Part shown: one piece after another, positions 35,199 to 43,634 of the stretch
Position numbering within the stretch: the stretch's first letter is position 1
How the letters are laid out: every line of letters starts with the position of its first letter
Origin: Todiramphus chloris collaris
Taxonomy: Eukaryota; Chordata; Aves; Coraciiformes; Alcedinidae
Assembly: GCA_025345505.1 (NCBI GenBank)
Contig: JANVCC010009742.1
Location: 723,660-787,659, forward strand
Length of the DNA: 64,000 bases
Direction: 5' to 3'
Notes under the pieces: generated by a model
The model's database searches: none
Told to the model about the DNA's origin: nothing
Seen by the model: only the letters and a program-made list of their open reading frames with translations
Program-made: the position numbers and the translations under genes

Positions 35199-36458
35199 TT
35201 ACTTCGCAGGCTTGTACCAGCTGTCGAGACCGTCCTGCAGCTTCTTGGCTGCAACTTCGGGCGTATCGGTGCCGTTGATCACATTGGCCGATTCAACCCA
35301 GGTTTCGTTTTCCAGGTTCGGCTTGCCGCGCGACAGGATCTGATAGGTCGAACGGATCGTCGGCTTGCACTTTTCGCGCCAGGACACGAATTCCTGCGCC
35401 AGCGGGTCCTTCATCTTGACAGGCGTCGACGACAGGCTGAAGAAGCCCGGCAGCGCGTTGGCATAGATGTCGGCGAATTCTGGAGAAGCAACCCAGCTGA
35501 GGAACTTCTTGGCCGCTTCCGGATTCTTGCTCTTGGCATTCATCGCTGCACCAAGATCGGCATGAACGGAGATGTAGCAGGTGTCGCCGGCCTTCTGCAC
35601 CGGTGGCAGGAACGCGCCCATCTTGAACTGTGCCTGCGTGTTGAACAGCGAGATTTCCCACGAACCGGCGGGATAGATCGCGGCACGGCCGAGCGTGAAC
35701 AGGTTCTGGCTGTCCGGATAGGTCTGGGCTTCGAAACCGTCGCCGAGATAATCCTTCCACTTGGCAAGCGTCTTGTAAGGCGCAACCCAATCTGCATCGG
35801 TAAGTTTCTGCGTACCCTTGATCAGCGCGGTACGGCCTTCTTCACCCTTCCAATAGTTCGGTCCGATGTTCTGGTAGCCCATGGTTGCGGCTTCCCAGAG
35901 GTCCTTCGTGCCCATGGCGAGCGGAATGTAGGTGCCGTCCTTCTTGATCTTGTCGAGAGCGGCGAAGAACTCGGCTTCGGTCGTTGGAACCGCAATGCCC
36001 AGCTTGTCGAAGGCATCCTTGTTGTAGATGAAGCCGTGAATGACCGATGCCATCGGCACGCAGAACGTGTCGGAACCGTCATCGGTGCTCCATGCCGCCT
36101 TGGCAACAGGCGTGAAGTTTTCCATGCCCGGAAGGCTCTTCAGGCTCGACAGGTTGCCACGCTTGAACTGTTCCAGCGACTTGTCGAACGGACGGCAGGT
36201 GATGATGTCACCGGCGCTGCCGGCATCGAAGCGGGCGCCAAGAGCGGCATCATATTCGGTCGGCGGCGTCGGAGCGAACTTGACCTTGATCCCGGGATTC
36301 TTCGCTTCAAAGGCCGGAATGAGCTTTTCCTGCCAGATGGCAAGATCGTCCGTACGCCAGCTTTCGATTGTCAGCGTTGTATCGGCGGCATGAGCAAAGC
36401 CGGCCGAAGCCAGGATGCTCGTTGCCATGAGCAGTGATTTTAAAGTCGTGCTTCCCAT
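35199..36458 (-). CDS. Extracellular sugar-binding protein of the amino-sugar ABC importer
   Basis: The ATG at 36458 (MGSTTLKSLL) has a good AGGAG ribosome site, and gives 419 residues with a signal peptide cleaved after about AHA (residue 24). The protein belongs to SBP cluster B (family 1): MALTIESWR-like start TLTIESWRTDDLAIWQ, PTEYDAALGARF, FIYNKDAFDKLGIAVP and YPAGSWEISLF. This family binds mono- and oligosaccharides. Its position right after murQ implies MurNAc, GlcNAc or a disaccharide of them. Ligand is inferred from context only. Confidence 0.88.
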   Translation of the reverse strand: MGSTTLKSLLMATSILASAGFAHAADTTLTIESWRTDDLAIWQEKLIPAFEAKNPGIKVKFAPTPPTEYDAALGARFDAGSAGDIITCRPFDKSLEQFKRGNLSSLKSLPGMENFTPVAKAAWSTDDGSDTFCVPMASVIHGFIYNKDAFDKLGIAVPTTEAEFFAALDKIKKDGTYIPLAMGTKDLWEAATMGYQNIGPNYWKGEEGRTALIKGTQKLTDADWVAPYKTLAKWKDYLGDGFEAQTYPDSQNLFTLGRAAIYPAGSWEISLFNTQAQFKMGAFLPPVQKAGDTCYISVHADLGAAMNAKSKNPEAAKKFLSWVASPEFADIYANALPGFFSLSSTPVKMKDPLAQEFVSWREKCKPTIRSTYQILSRGKPNLENETWVESANVINGTDTPEVAAKKLQDGLDSWYKPAK

Positions 36459-36492
36459 TTTAGTCTCCTGTTGCACCCTTTGAGCAGTGCCG

Positions 36493-37404
36493 TTAACGAG
36501 AGCCGAGGCTCCCTTTCAGTGTCGAAAGCGACGGGCGTAGCCTCTGTTGATTGCTTTCGAGAATGTGTGATGCCTGTTTTGCGTCGGCTGCACCCGCTGC
36601 CAGCAGGATTGCGCGCTTTACTGATCCATCGGTTGAAGCCAGATGCTGTTTCGCATCGGCGATGTCGCAGGCGGCGATGGCCGAAACGATGAGAGCGGCG
36701 CGTTCGCGCAGCTTTTCATTGTCGGCAACAAGATTGACCATGTAGCCGTCATGCACGTGGCCCAGATGCACGGCCATGAGCGTGGAGAGAAGATTGAGCG
36801 CGATTTTCTGCGCGGTCCCTGCCCCCATGCGTGTCGAACCGGCGACGATTTCCGGGGGTGTTTCCAGCGTGATCGCCACGTCGGCATGCCTGAACAGCGG
36901 CACAGCCGGATTGTTGGCAATGGCGATGATCTTCAGCCCGCGCCGCTTGGCCTCATCGATGGCCGCCACCGCATAGGGCGTCGTGCCGCTGGCGGAAATG
37001 GCAATCAGGCAATCGCCCTGCCCAAGGCCGGCGCCGGCAATGTCGCGGGCGGCCTGCTCGACATCATCTTCATACCCGCCGGCAAGGCGGACAAGACTTT
37101 CGATACCACCCGCCAGAAGGATCACCACACGGTCCGGCGCGATGCCATAGGTGCCGGGCAGTTCGAGTGCATCGGCAAGCGCCATCAGGCCGGAGCTGCC
37201 GGCGGCGGCATAGGCAATACGCCCGCCCGCAGCCAGGGTTTCGGCGGCAAGCAGCGCCGCCGCGGCAATGGAATCCGTCGCCCGCGCCACCGAAGCCGCT
37301 GCCTCGATCTGCGCCTCGTGCAGCAAACGCAAAACATCGGCTGGCGATCGCTCGTCCAATCCGGATGCCTTGTCGTTGCGTTGCTCGGTACGGGTTACCA
37401 CCAC
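36493..37404 (-). CDS. murQ: N-acetylmuramic acid 6-phosphate etherase
   Basis: The GTG start at 37404 has a GAGGAGAGG ribosome site. The 303-residue SIS-domain protein carries IAYAAAGSSGLMALADALELPGTYG, IAISASGTTPYAVAAI and the family motif GSTRMGAGTAQKIALN (at about 195-210). EIVAGSTRMGAGTA is diagnostic of MurQ. It cleaves the D-lactyl ether of MurNAc-6-P to give GlcNAc-6-P and D-lactate. It heads the importer operon and is divergent from the kinase/nagA arm. Confidence 0.9.
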   Translation of the reverse strand: MVVTRTEQRNDKASGLDERSPADVLRLLHEAQIEAAASVARATDSIAAAALLAAETLAAGGRIAYAAAGSSGLMALADALELPGTYGIAPDRVVILLAGGIESLVRLAGGYEDDVEQAARDIAGAGLGQGDCLIAISASGTTPYAVAAIDEAKRRGLKIIAIANNPAVPLFRHADVAITLETPPEIVAGSTRMGAGTAQKIALNLLSTLMAVHLGHVHDGYMVNLVADNEKLRERAALIVSAIAACDIADAKQHLASTDGSVKRAILLAAGAADAKQASHILESNQQRLRPSLSTLKGSLGSR

Positions 37405-37428
37405 TCGCCTCTCCTCGTTGCGATAATT

Positions 37429-37447
37429 AATGCCAAAAAAATACCAC
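37429..37447 (-). promoter_or_regulatory. Doubled TGGTATT-type operator ahead of murQ
   Basis: Read on the minus strand, TGGTATT (37440-37446) and TGGCATT (37429-37435) are direct repeats 11 bp apart, 25 nt upstream of the murQ start. The same pattern occurs at 37561-37579 in front of the kinase. Confidence 0.6.
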
Positions 37448-37560
37448 TTGTCCAGAGGTTCTTAAAAAAATCATGCACTGTTTTTCATACAAGTTAAATT
37501 ACTCAATAAAATCAGCATGATGAATAAAAGTGGAAAAAACCTGGAATTAACGCTTGGCTA

Positions 37561-37579
37561 TTGGTATTTTATTGGTATT
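37561..37579 (+). promoter_or_regulatory. Doubled TGGTATT operator ahead of the sugar kinase
   Basis: TTGGTATTTTATTGGTATT contains two identical TGGTATT heptamers at 37562 and 37573, 11 bp apart, close to the GTG start at 37602. Compared with the murQ site it matches at 16 of 18 positions. It is the probable site of the GntR regulator encoded in the operon. Confidence 0.6.
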
Positions 37580-37601
37580 CTATTTTCGGAGGGCAACGAG
37601 T

Positions 37602-38489
37602 GTGAGATATCTCCTGGGAATTGATGGTGGTGGAACAGGCTGCAGGGCAGCCGTGGCCGATATGACAGGCCATGTTCTGGGCATCGGCAAAAGCGGTTCG
37701 GCCAACATCATGACCGACATGGAAAACGCGCGCCTGAATATTCTCGGCGCGACAAATGCAGCCTTTGCCGAAGCCGGGATCGATGCCGCAATGATTCCCG
37801 CGACCGCGGCGGTTCTTGGGCTCGCTGGCGCCATGGTCGGCGGCAATGGCGAGAAGCTGCGGACAACCCTGCCCTTTCAGCATTCCCTGGTCACATCCGA
37901 TGGCACGATCGCCCTGCAGGGTGCGCTCGGCGACAATGACGGAACCGTGGTCATCATCGGCACAGGCACCCTGTTCGTCACACGCGAAGGCGATGACATC
38001 CGGTTTGCCGGCGGCTGGGGCTTCAAGGTGGGTGATCTTGGCGGCGGCGCGCGAATCGGCCGCGATCTCCTGGAAGAGGCCCTGCTGGCCCATGACCGGT
38101 TTCACCCTTCGTCACCCCTGACAGAGGCCGTCCTCCAGCGCTTTGAAAACAATCCTCACCGGATCGTCGAGTTTGCCCACGCGGCACGCCCCAGCGATTT
38201 CGGTACGCTTACGCCGCTGGTTTTTGATTATGCTGCCCGCAACGATGCCGTGGCGCTGGCGATTGTGAACAGGGCGGCGGCACAGATCGAAGAGGGGCTC
38301 GATGCCATCATGCCATCCGCACAGGAACGCCTGTCATTGATCGGCGGACTGGGGCCATTGTTCGAACAGCGTCTTTCACCCCCGTACCGGGCAAAGCTGC
38401 AAAAGCCGCTGCATGATGCGCTGATGGGCGCGGTGCAACTGGCGGTGAAAAACTTCGCGCCGGCGCGCAAGGAGGCCGTGCATGGCTGA
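37602..38489 (+). CDS. BadF/BadG-type ATPase-fold kinase, probable GlcNAc/MurNAc kinase
   Basis: The GTG at 37602 follows a CGGAGGG ribosome site, giving 295 residues. The ASKHA fold shows the phosphate-1 motif LLGIDGGGTGCRAAVAD, phosphate-2 VVIIGTGTLFVT, and GGWGFKVGDLGGGARIG. The BadF family includes GlcNAc kinases and the MurK MurNAc/GlcNAc kinases. With MurQ and NagA nearby, phosphorylation at O6 of amino sugars after ABC import is the natural role. Its last codons overlap the GntR gene by 8 nt. Confidence 0.87.
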   Translation: MRYLLGIDGGGTGCRAAVADMTGHVLGIGKSGSANIMTDMENARLNILGATNAAFAEAGIDAAMIPATAAVLGLAGAMVGGNGEKLRTTLPFQHSLVTSDGTIALQGALGDNDGTVVIIGTGTLFVTREGDDIRFAGGWGFKVGDLGGGARIGRDLLEEALLAHDRFHPSSPLTEAVLQRFENNPHRIVEFAHAARPSDFGTLTPLVFDYAARNDAVALAIVNRAAAQIEEGLDAIMPSAQERLSLIGGLGPLFEQRLSPPYRAKLQKPLHDALMGAVQLAVKNFAPARKEAVHG

Positions 38490-39270
38490 TGGGTTGATTG
38501 ATATCCTGCCTTCCCTGAACGACGGCTCCGCCAGCGGCGGCCCGCTCTATGTCAAGCTGCAGCGGCTGATCGAAACGGCTGTCCGCGACGGCATGCTGCA
38601 GCCAGGCGATGCCTTGCCGCCCGAACGGGAACTTGCCACCATCGCCGATATTTCGCGTGTCACCGTGCGCAAGGCGGTTCAGGGGCTGGTCAACACCGGC
38701 CTGCTCGTGCAGCGGCATGGCTCCGGCACCTTTGTCGCGCCCCGTTCGGAGCGGGTCGAGCAATCGCTGTCGCACCTGACCTCGTTCACCGAGGACATGG
38801 CGCGGCGCGGCATGATCGTACGCTCCACATGGCTCGATCGCGGCATCTATCCGCCCTCGCCGGAAGAAATGGTCACGCTCGGTCTTTCCTCGGGCGAGAA
38901 AGTTGCCCGCATCAGCCGCTTGCGCGTTGCCAATGACACGCCCATGGCGATTGAACGCGCCGCCCTGTCCATTCAGGTACTGCCCAATCCGGAACTTGTC
39001 ACGCTGTCGCTCTATGCGGTGCTGGCTGAGGGCGGCAATCGCCCGGCCCGCGCCATTCAGCGCATTTCGGCGGCAATCCTGAAGGAGGCCGATGCCAAAT
39101 TGCTCGAGGTGCCGGCGGGTTCGGCCAGCCTCAACATCGAGCGCATATCCTATCTCGAATCGGGAAAAGTGATCGAATTTACCCGGTCGATCTATCGGGC
39201 GGATGCCTATGAATTTGTCGCGGAGCTGAAGCTCGGCGACTCCTCGGAAATTTCAGGAGCAGTACTTTGA
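38482..39270 (+). CDS. GntR-family regulator (HutC subfamily, UTRA domain)
   Basis: The 262-residue protein has a GntR winged helix at about 20-85 (PLYVKLQRLIETAVRDGML, LPPERELATIADISRVTVRKA) and a C-terminal UTRA ligand domain at about 100-245. The HutC/NagR/DasR type senses phosphorylated amino sugars such as GlcN-6-P or GlcNAc-6-P. It lies inside the kinase-deaminase-nagA operon. I infer it binds the paired TGGTATT sites controlling both arms. Confidence 0.88.
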   Translation: MADGLIDILPSLNDGSASGGPLYVKLQRLIETAVRDGMLQPGDALPPERELATIADISRVTVRKAVQGLVNTGLLVQRHGSGTFVAPRSERVEQSLSHLTSFTEDMARRGMIVRSTWLDRGIYPPSPEEMVTLGLSSGEKVARISRLRVANDTPMAIERAALSIQVLPNPELVTLSLYAVLAEGGNRPARAIQRISAAILKEADAKLLEVPAGSASLNIERISYLESGKVIEFTRSIYRADAYEFVAELKLGDSSEISGAVL

Positions 39271-40298
39271 CCACCAACGGAACTCTCATGCGCGAAGAAA
39301 TTCGCTCCATCCCGGATGTAACCGCGCGGTTTCTCGATGCTTCCCGCGATACGCTGGCCAATGCCGGAGCAAGACTGCGCGAGAAGAACCCGCCCTTCCT
39401 GGCCTCCATTGCCCGCGGTTCATCCGACCATGTGACAGCCTATCTGAAATACGCAACGGAACTGACCGCAGGCATTCCCGTCGCCTCGCTCGGACCGTCC
39501 GTCGCCTCGATCTATGGCATCACCCTGAAACTCGAGAGCGCCGCGACCCTCTCCATTTCCCAGTCCGGCAAGAGCCCCGACATTGTCAGCATGACCAAGG
39601 CGGCACGCGAAAGCGGCGCGCTGACGCTCGCCATCACCAATGAAATCAATTCCGATCTCGCCTATGCCAGCGATCTCGCCATCGATATCCTGGCGGGGCA
39701 GGAACGCAGCGTCGCCGCCACCAAGACCTTTGTCAGCTCGGCGGTCGCCGGTCTCGCCATGATCGGCCACTGGACGCAGAACAAGGAACTGCTTGCCGCC
39801 ATCGATGAACTGCCCAAGGCCCTTGCAGCGGCCATCCGTTGCGACTGGTCGCCGTTCGGCGCCGCCATGAAGGGCGAAAATTCGCTTTTCGTGCTTGGAC
39901 GCGGACCATCCCTTGCCATTGCCAACGAAGTGGCGCTGAAATTCAAGGAAACCAGCGCCATGCACGCGGAATCCTACAGCGCCGCCGAAGTCATGCACGG
40001 ACCCAAGGCCATCGTCGGCAAGGATTTCCCCGTTCTGGTGCTTGCAGCGCGCGATGCGGCTGAGGATTCAATCGTGCAGGCTGCCGATCGCCTTGCCGAA
40101 CAGGAGGCCGCTGTCTTCCTGACATCGGCGAAGCCGTCGAAAGCCACCGCATTGCCGTTCATCGCGACGTCGCACCCATTGACGGACCCGCTCACTCTGC
40201 TGGTATCATTCTATGCTTTCGTGGAAGATTTCGCCCGCAGCCGCGGATTGAATCCGGACGAGCCACCGCATTTGAGAAAAGTGACTGAAACAATATGA
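39267..40298 (+). CDS. SIS-domain glucosamine-6-phosphate deaminase (NagB-II type)
   Basis: It starts at TTG 39267 with a CAGGAG ribosome site 7 nt upstream, overlapping the GntR stop. The 343-residue protein has two SIS domains related to the isomerase half of GlmS but lacks the glutaminase domain. ASIARGSSDHVTAYLKY and TLSISQSGKSPDIVSMTKAA are typical sugar-phosphate sites. NagB-II enzymes convert GlcN-6-P to fructose-6-P and ammonia. No classical NagB is seen in the locus, so this fills that step. Confidence 0.87.
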   Translation: MTTNGTLMREEIRSIPDVTARFLDASRDTLANAGARLREKNPPFLASIARGSSDHVTAYLKYATELTAGIPVASLGPSVASIYGITLKLESAATLSISQSGKSPDIVSMTKAARESGALTLAITNEINSDLAYASDLAIDILAGQERSVAATKTFVSSAVAGLAMIGHWTQNKELLAAIDELPKALAAAIRCDWSPFGAAMKGENSLFVLGRGPSLAIANEVALKFKETSAMHAESYSAAEVMHGPKAIVGKDFPVLVLAARDAAEDSIVQAADRLAEQEAAVFLTSAKPSKATALPFIATSHPLTDPLTLLVSFYAFVEDFARSRGLNPDEPPHLRKVTETI

Positions 40299-41464
40299 GC
40301 ACTGTCTATGCACTGACCGGCGCCGACATTTTTGACGGCGAAAACTGGCATGCCGGTTCGGCGATTCTCGTCGATGCCGGCACCATCACCGGTATCGTTG
40401 CCCAGGCGGACATCCCTGCGGATGTTCGCCGGGTCGCGCTCAACGGCGGCAAGCTTGTGCCCGGTTTCATCGACGTGCAGGTGAATGGCGGCGGCGGCGT
40501 TCTTCTGAACGACGGCCCGAGCGTCGAGGCGATCAGGACCATCTGCCAGGCGCATTTCGCCTTCGGCACGACCGCCCTCCTGCCGACCCTGATCACCGAC
40601 ACCCCCGCCATCACCAATGCGGCGATTGCCGCCGGCAAGGCGGCGGCGCTGGAAAAAGTCACCGGATTTATCGGCCTGCATCTGGAAGGGCCGCACCTTT
40701 CCGTCTCGCACAAGGGTACGCACGATCCCGCGCTTATCCGCCCGATGGAGGACAGCGATCTTGTGGCGATCGTGGAAGCCGTGCAGGCACTGCCGGTACT
40801 GCTCACCACTGTCGCCCCGGAGACCGTTCCCGTCGACAAGATCAAGGCCATGGTCGATGCGGGCGTCATCGTCAGCATCGGCCACAGCGGCGCAACGTAT
40901 GAAATGGCGGTCGCGGCCAAGGATGCCGGCGCGTCCATGGCAACTCATCTTTTCAATGCCATGAGCCAGCTCGGAAACCGCAGCCCCGGCGTTGTCGGCG
41001 CCATCCTTGAAACCGGCGAATTGTCGGCAGGGCTGATTGCCGATGGTTTCCACGTCAGCAAGGCCTCGATGGCGATTGCCCTGCGCGCCAAGCAGGGTCC
41101 GGCCAGGATTTTTCTCGTGACCGACGCCATGTCGACCATCGGCACGGATATCACCACCTTCACGCTGAACGGACGGACGATCCGGCGGCATGACGGCCGC
41201 CTGACGCTCGAAGACGGCACGCTGGCGGGAGCCGATCTCGACATGATTTCGGCAGTCCGCTTCGTCCATCGCGAGCTTGGACTTGACCTGGAGGAAGCCC
41301 TGCGGATGGCCTCGCTCTATCCCGCCGAGAGCATCCGTATCGATCATCGCTACGGGCGCATTAGCACCGGATATGTCGCCAATATCGTGCATCTCGATGA
41401 TGCACTTGACGTCGATCACGTCTGGATCGACGGCGATCTGCATTACGCCCGAAACCCGAGTTGA
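40295..41464 (+). CDS. nagA: N-acetylglucosamine-6-phosphate deacetylase
   Basis: The 389-residue amidohydrolase starts within the stop of the deaminase gene (ATGA). Motifs are GFIDVQVNGGGGV, GLHLEGPHLS (Glu metal ligand), SIGHSGATYEMA, THLFNAMSQLGNRSPG, and VTDAMSTIGTD with the catalytic Asp. It removes acetate from GlcNAc-6-P to give GlcN-6-P for the SIS deaminase. Together with MurQ, the kinase and importer it completes a route from MurNAc/GlcNAc to fructose-6-P. Confidence 0.93.
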   Translation: MSTVYALTGADIFDGENWHAGSAILVDAGTITGIVAQADIPADVRRVALNGGKLVPGFIDVQVNGGGGVLLNDGPSVEAIRTICQAHFAFGTTALLPTLITDTPAITNAAIAAGKAAALEKVTGFIGLHLEGPHLSVSHKGTHDPALIRPMEDSDLVAIVEAVQALPVLLTTVAPETVPVDKIKAMVDAGVIVSIGHSGATYEMAVAAKDAGASMATHLFNAMSQLGNRSPGVVGAILETGELSAGLIADGFHVSKASMAIALRAKQGPARIFLVTDAMSTIGTDITTFTLNGRTIRRHDGRLTLEDGTLAGADLDMISAVRFVHRELGLDLEEALRMASLYPAESIRIDHRYGRISTGYVANIVHLDDALDVDHVWIDGDLHYARNPS

Positions 41465-41469
41465 CGGGC

Positions 41470-41540
41470 TTCTCCGATTGGCCATACTGCCATATCCAGT
41501 GGAACGAATTTGACATTCGGACCACTGGACAATCGGAGAA
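41470..41540 (+). promoter_or_regulatory. Long hairpin enclosing the pncA Shine-Dalgarno
   Basis: The outer stem is ttctccgatt (41470-41479) with aatcggagaa (41531-41540), 10 perfect pairs. The middle stem is tccagtgg (41495-41502) with ccactgga (41522-41529), 8 perfect pairs. The apical stem is cgaat/attcg (41505-41509 and 41515-41519). The CGGAGA ribosome site (41534-41539) lies inside the outer stem. A 15-nt asymmetric loop occupies 41480-41494. No T-run follows. Confidence 0.65.
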
Positions 41541-41545
41541 ATAAA

Positions 41546-42145
41546 ATGGCTGGGGATGCGCTTGTCGTCATCGATGTGCAGAACGATTTTTGCCCGGGCG
41601 GTACACTGGCCGTGGATGGCGGAAGCGAAATCGTCCCGATCATCAACAAACTGATCATCCGGTTCGATCACGTCATCCTAACGCAGGACTGGCACCCGGC
41701 CGGCCATTCGAGCTTCGCTTTCTCCCATCCCGGCAAGGCGCCCTTCGACACGGTGAAAATGCCCTACGGCGACCAGACGCTGTGGCCGGACCATTGCATT
41801 CAAGGTACGCCGGGTGCCGATTTCCATGCGGATCTGCAGTGGACCAAGGCCGAACTGATCATCCGCAAGGGCTTCCGTCCCCACATCGACAGCTACTCGG
41901 CGTTTTTCGAAAACGACCGCAAGACCCCGACCGGCCTTGCCGGCTACCTGCGCGAGCGCGGCATCACCAATGTGACCTTTGTCGGGCTGGCGACAGACTA
42001 TTGCGTCGCCTATTCCGCGCTGGATGCGGTGGCGCACGGTTTTACCGCCGATGTGCTGCTCGATGCCTGCCGCGCCATCGACATGGGCGGGTCACTGGCC
42101 GCCATGGTCGCTAATATGCGCAAGGCCGGCGTCACCCTCATCTGA
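41546..42145 (+). CDS. pncA: Nicotinamidase/pyrazinamidase
   Basis: The ATG at 41546 (MAGDALVVIDVQ) gives 199 residues. The isochorismatase-fold protein has Asp in VVIDVQNDF, the metal motif DWHPAGHSSFAF, Lys in IIRKGF, and the nucleophile Cys in VGLATDYCVAYSALDA. It hydrolyses nicotinamide to nicotinate in NAD salvage. It lies 81 nt after nagA; its leader can form the hairpin that hides the ribosome site, suggesting translational control separate from the nag genes. Confidence 0.92.
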   Translation: MAGDALVVIDVQNDFCPGGTLAVDGGSEIVPIINKLIIRFDHVILTQDWHPAGHSSFAFSHPGKAPFDTVKMPYGDQTLWPDHCIQGTPGADFHADLQWTKAELIIRKGFRPHIDSYSAFFENDRKTPTGLAGYLRERGITNVTFVGLATDYCVAYSALDAVAHGFTADVLLDACRAIDMGGSLAAMVANMRKAGVTLI

Positions 42146-42206
42146 CCGGCGCAAAAGTGAACAGCTGAGCATTTTTTCCACAGGCGTTAACCCAGACATT
42201 CGACCA

Positions 42207-42235
42207 AAGTCATAAAACTGTTGTTTCTCTGTCAC
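42207..42235 (+). promoter_or_regulatory. Triple Pho-box-like repeat upstream of ugpB
   Basis: Three heptamers at an 11-bp period, AAGTCAT (42207), CTGTTGT (42218) and CTGTCAC (42229), match the PhoB half-site CTGTCAT at 5, 5 and 6 of 7 positions. A weak -10 (GATAGT, 42244-42249) is suitably placed 8 nt downstream. PhoB control of ugp genes is well established in enterics and rhizobia. Confidence 0.7.
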
Positions 42236-42307
42236 ATAATGAGGATAGTGCCCATAAGCGCATCCAATAAGCGTGTTCCTAACGACGCCTCATTATGGGA
42301 GACATAC

Positions 42308-43618
42308 ATGACATTTCGCGGCACTTCGCTCAGCCTTGCGCTCGGACTTATCCTCGCATCGTCCACCTCATCCTTTGCCGTCACCGAAATCAGCTGGTGG
42401 CACGCCATGACCGGTGCCAACAACGAGGTTGTTGAAACCCTGTCGAAGGAATTCAATGAAAGCCAGAGCGACTACAAGGTCGTTCCAGTATTCAAAGGCA
42501 CCTATCCGGAAACGTTGAACGCCGGCATTGCCGCGTTCCGTGCCAAGCAGGCCCCGCATATCATGCAGGTATTCGACGCGGGAACCGGCGTCATGATGGG
42601 CGCCGAGGGCGCGATCAAGCCGGTGGCCGACATTCTCTCGATGGGCGGCGCAAAGTTCGACAAGAGCCTCTATCTGCCGGGCATCGTCGCCTATTATTCC
42701 AAGCCGGACGGCACGATGCTGTCCTTCCCCTACAACAGCTCCTCGCCGATCCTTTACTACAACAAGGATATCTTCAAGAAGGCGGGCCTCGATGAAAACA
42801 ACCCGCCAAAAACCTGGCCGGAAGTCTGGGAAGCCGCCAAGAAGATCAAGACCAGCGGCGCTGCCAAGTGCGGCTACACCTCGACATGGCTGACATGGAT
42901 CCACACGGAAAACTTTGCCGCCTGGAACAATGTCTCCTACGGCACCAATGAAAACGGCATTGCCGGAACCGATGTCGAGCTGAAGATCAATGCTCCGCTT
43001 TTCGTCAAGCATTTCCAGGAACTGGCCGACCTCGCCAAGGACGGCACCTTCCGTTATGGCGGGCGCACATCCGAAGCCAAGCCGCTGTTCCTGTCGGGCG
43101 AATGCGGCATCTTCACCGAATCCTCCGGCGGCCTGGGCGATGTGGTCAAGTCGGGCATGAACTACGGCACCGGCCAGCTTCCCTATGACCCCGATGCCAA
43201 GGGTGCACCGCAGAACACGACACCGGGCGGCGCCAGCCTCTGGGTGTTCGCCGGCAAGTCCGACGCGGAATACAAGGGCGTTGCCGCCTTCTTCACCTTC
43301 CTGTCGCGTACCGACATCCAGGCCCGCCTGCACCAGGTATCCGGCTATCTGCCGGTGACCCTTGCCGCCTATGAGGACACCAAGAAGTCTGGTTTCTACG
43401 ACAAGAACCCTGCCCGCGAAATTCCGATCAAGCAGATGATGGGCAAGGCGCCGACGGAAAACTCCAAGGGCGTTCGTCTGCCGAACCTGCCACAGGTGCG
43501 TGATATCGAGAACGAAGAGTTCGAGAACATGCTTTCCGGCAAGCAGACCGCCCAGCAGGCCCTCGACAATGCCGTCAAGCGCGGCAATGCAGCCATCAAA
43601 CAGGCGAACGGCCAGTAA
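42308..43618 (+). CDS. ugpB: sn-Glycerol-3-phosphate-binding periplasmic protein UgpB
   Basis: The ATG at 42308 (MTFRGTSLSL) has a GGGAGA ribosome site. The 436-residue protein has a signal peptide cleaved near residue 22 (SSFAVTEISWWHAM). Motifs ISWWHAMTGANNEVVETL, PAPHIMQV-like APHIMQVFDAGTGVMM and FPYNSSSPILYYNKDIF are the hallmarks of UgpB. It captures glycerol-3-phosphate and glycerophosphodiesters for the UgpAEC importer. It is expressed from the Pho-box region, with an attenuator before ugpA. Confidence 0.92.
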   Translation: MTFRGTSLSLALGLILASSTSSFAVTEISWWHAMTGANNEVVETLSKEFNESQSDYKVVPVFKGTYPETLNAGIAAFRAKQAPHIMQVFDAGTGVMMGAEGAIKPVADILSMGGAKFDKSLYLPGIVAYYSKPDGTMLSFPYNSSSPILYYNKDIFKKAGLDENNPPKTWPEVWEAAKKIKTSGAAKCGYTSTWLTWIHTENFAAWNNVSYGTNENGIAGTDVELKINAPLFVKHFQELADLAKDGTFRYGGRTSEAKPLFLSGECGIFTESSGGLGDVVKSGMNYGTGQLPYDPDAKGAPQNTTPGGASLWVFAGKSDAEYKGVAAFFTFLSRTDIQARLHQVSGYLPVTLAAYEDTKKSGFYDKNPAREIPIKQMMGKAPTENSKGVRLPNLPQVRDIENEEFENMLSGKQTAQQALDNAVKRGNAAIKQANGQ

Positions 43619-43634
43619 GAGCCGGTTCATGAAC

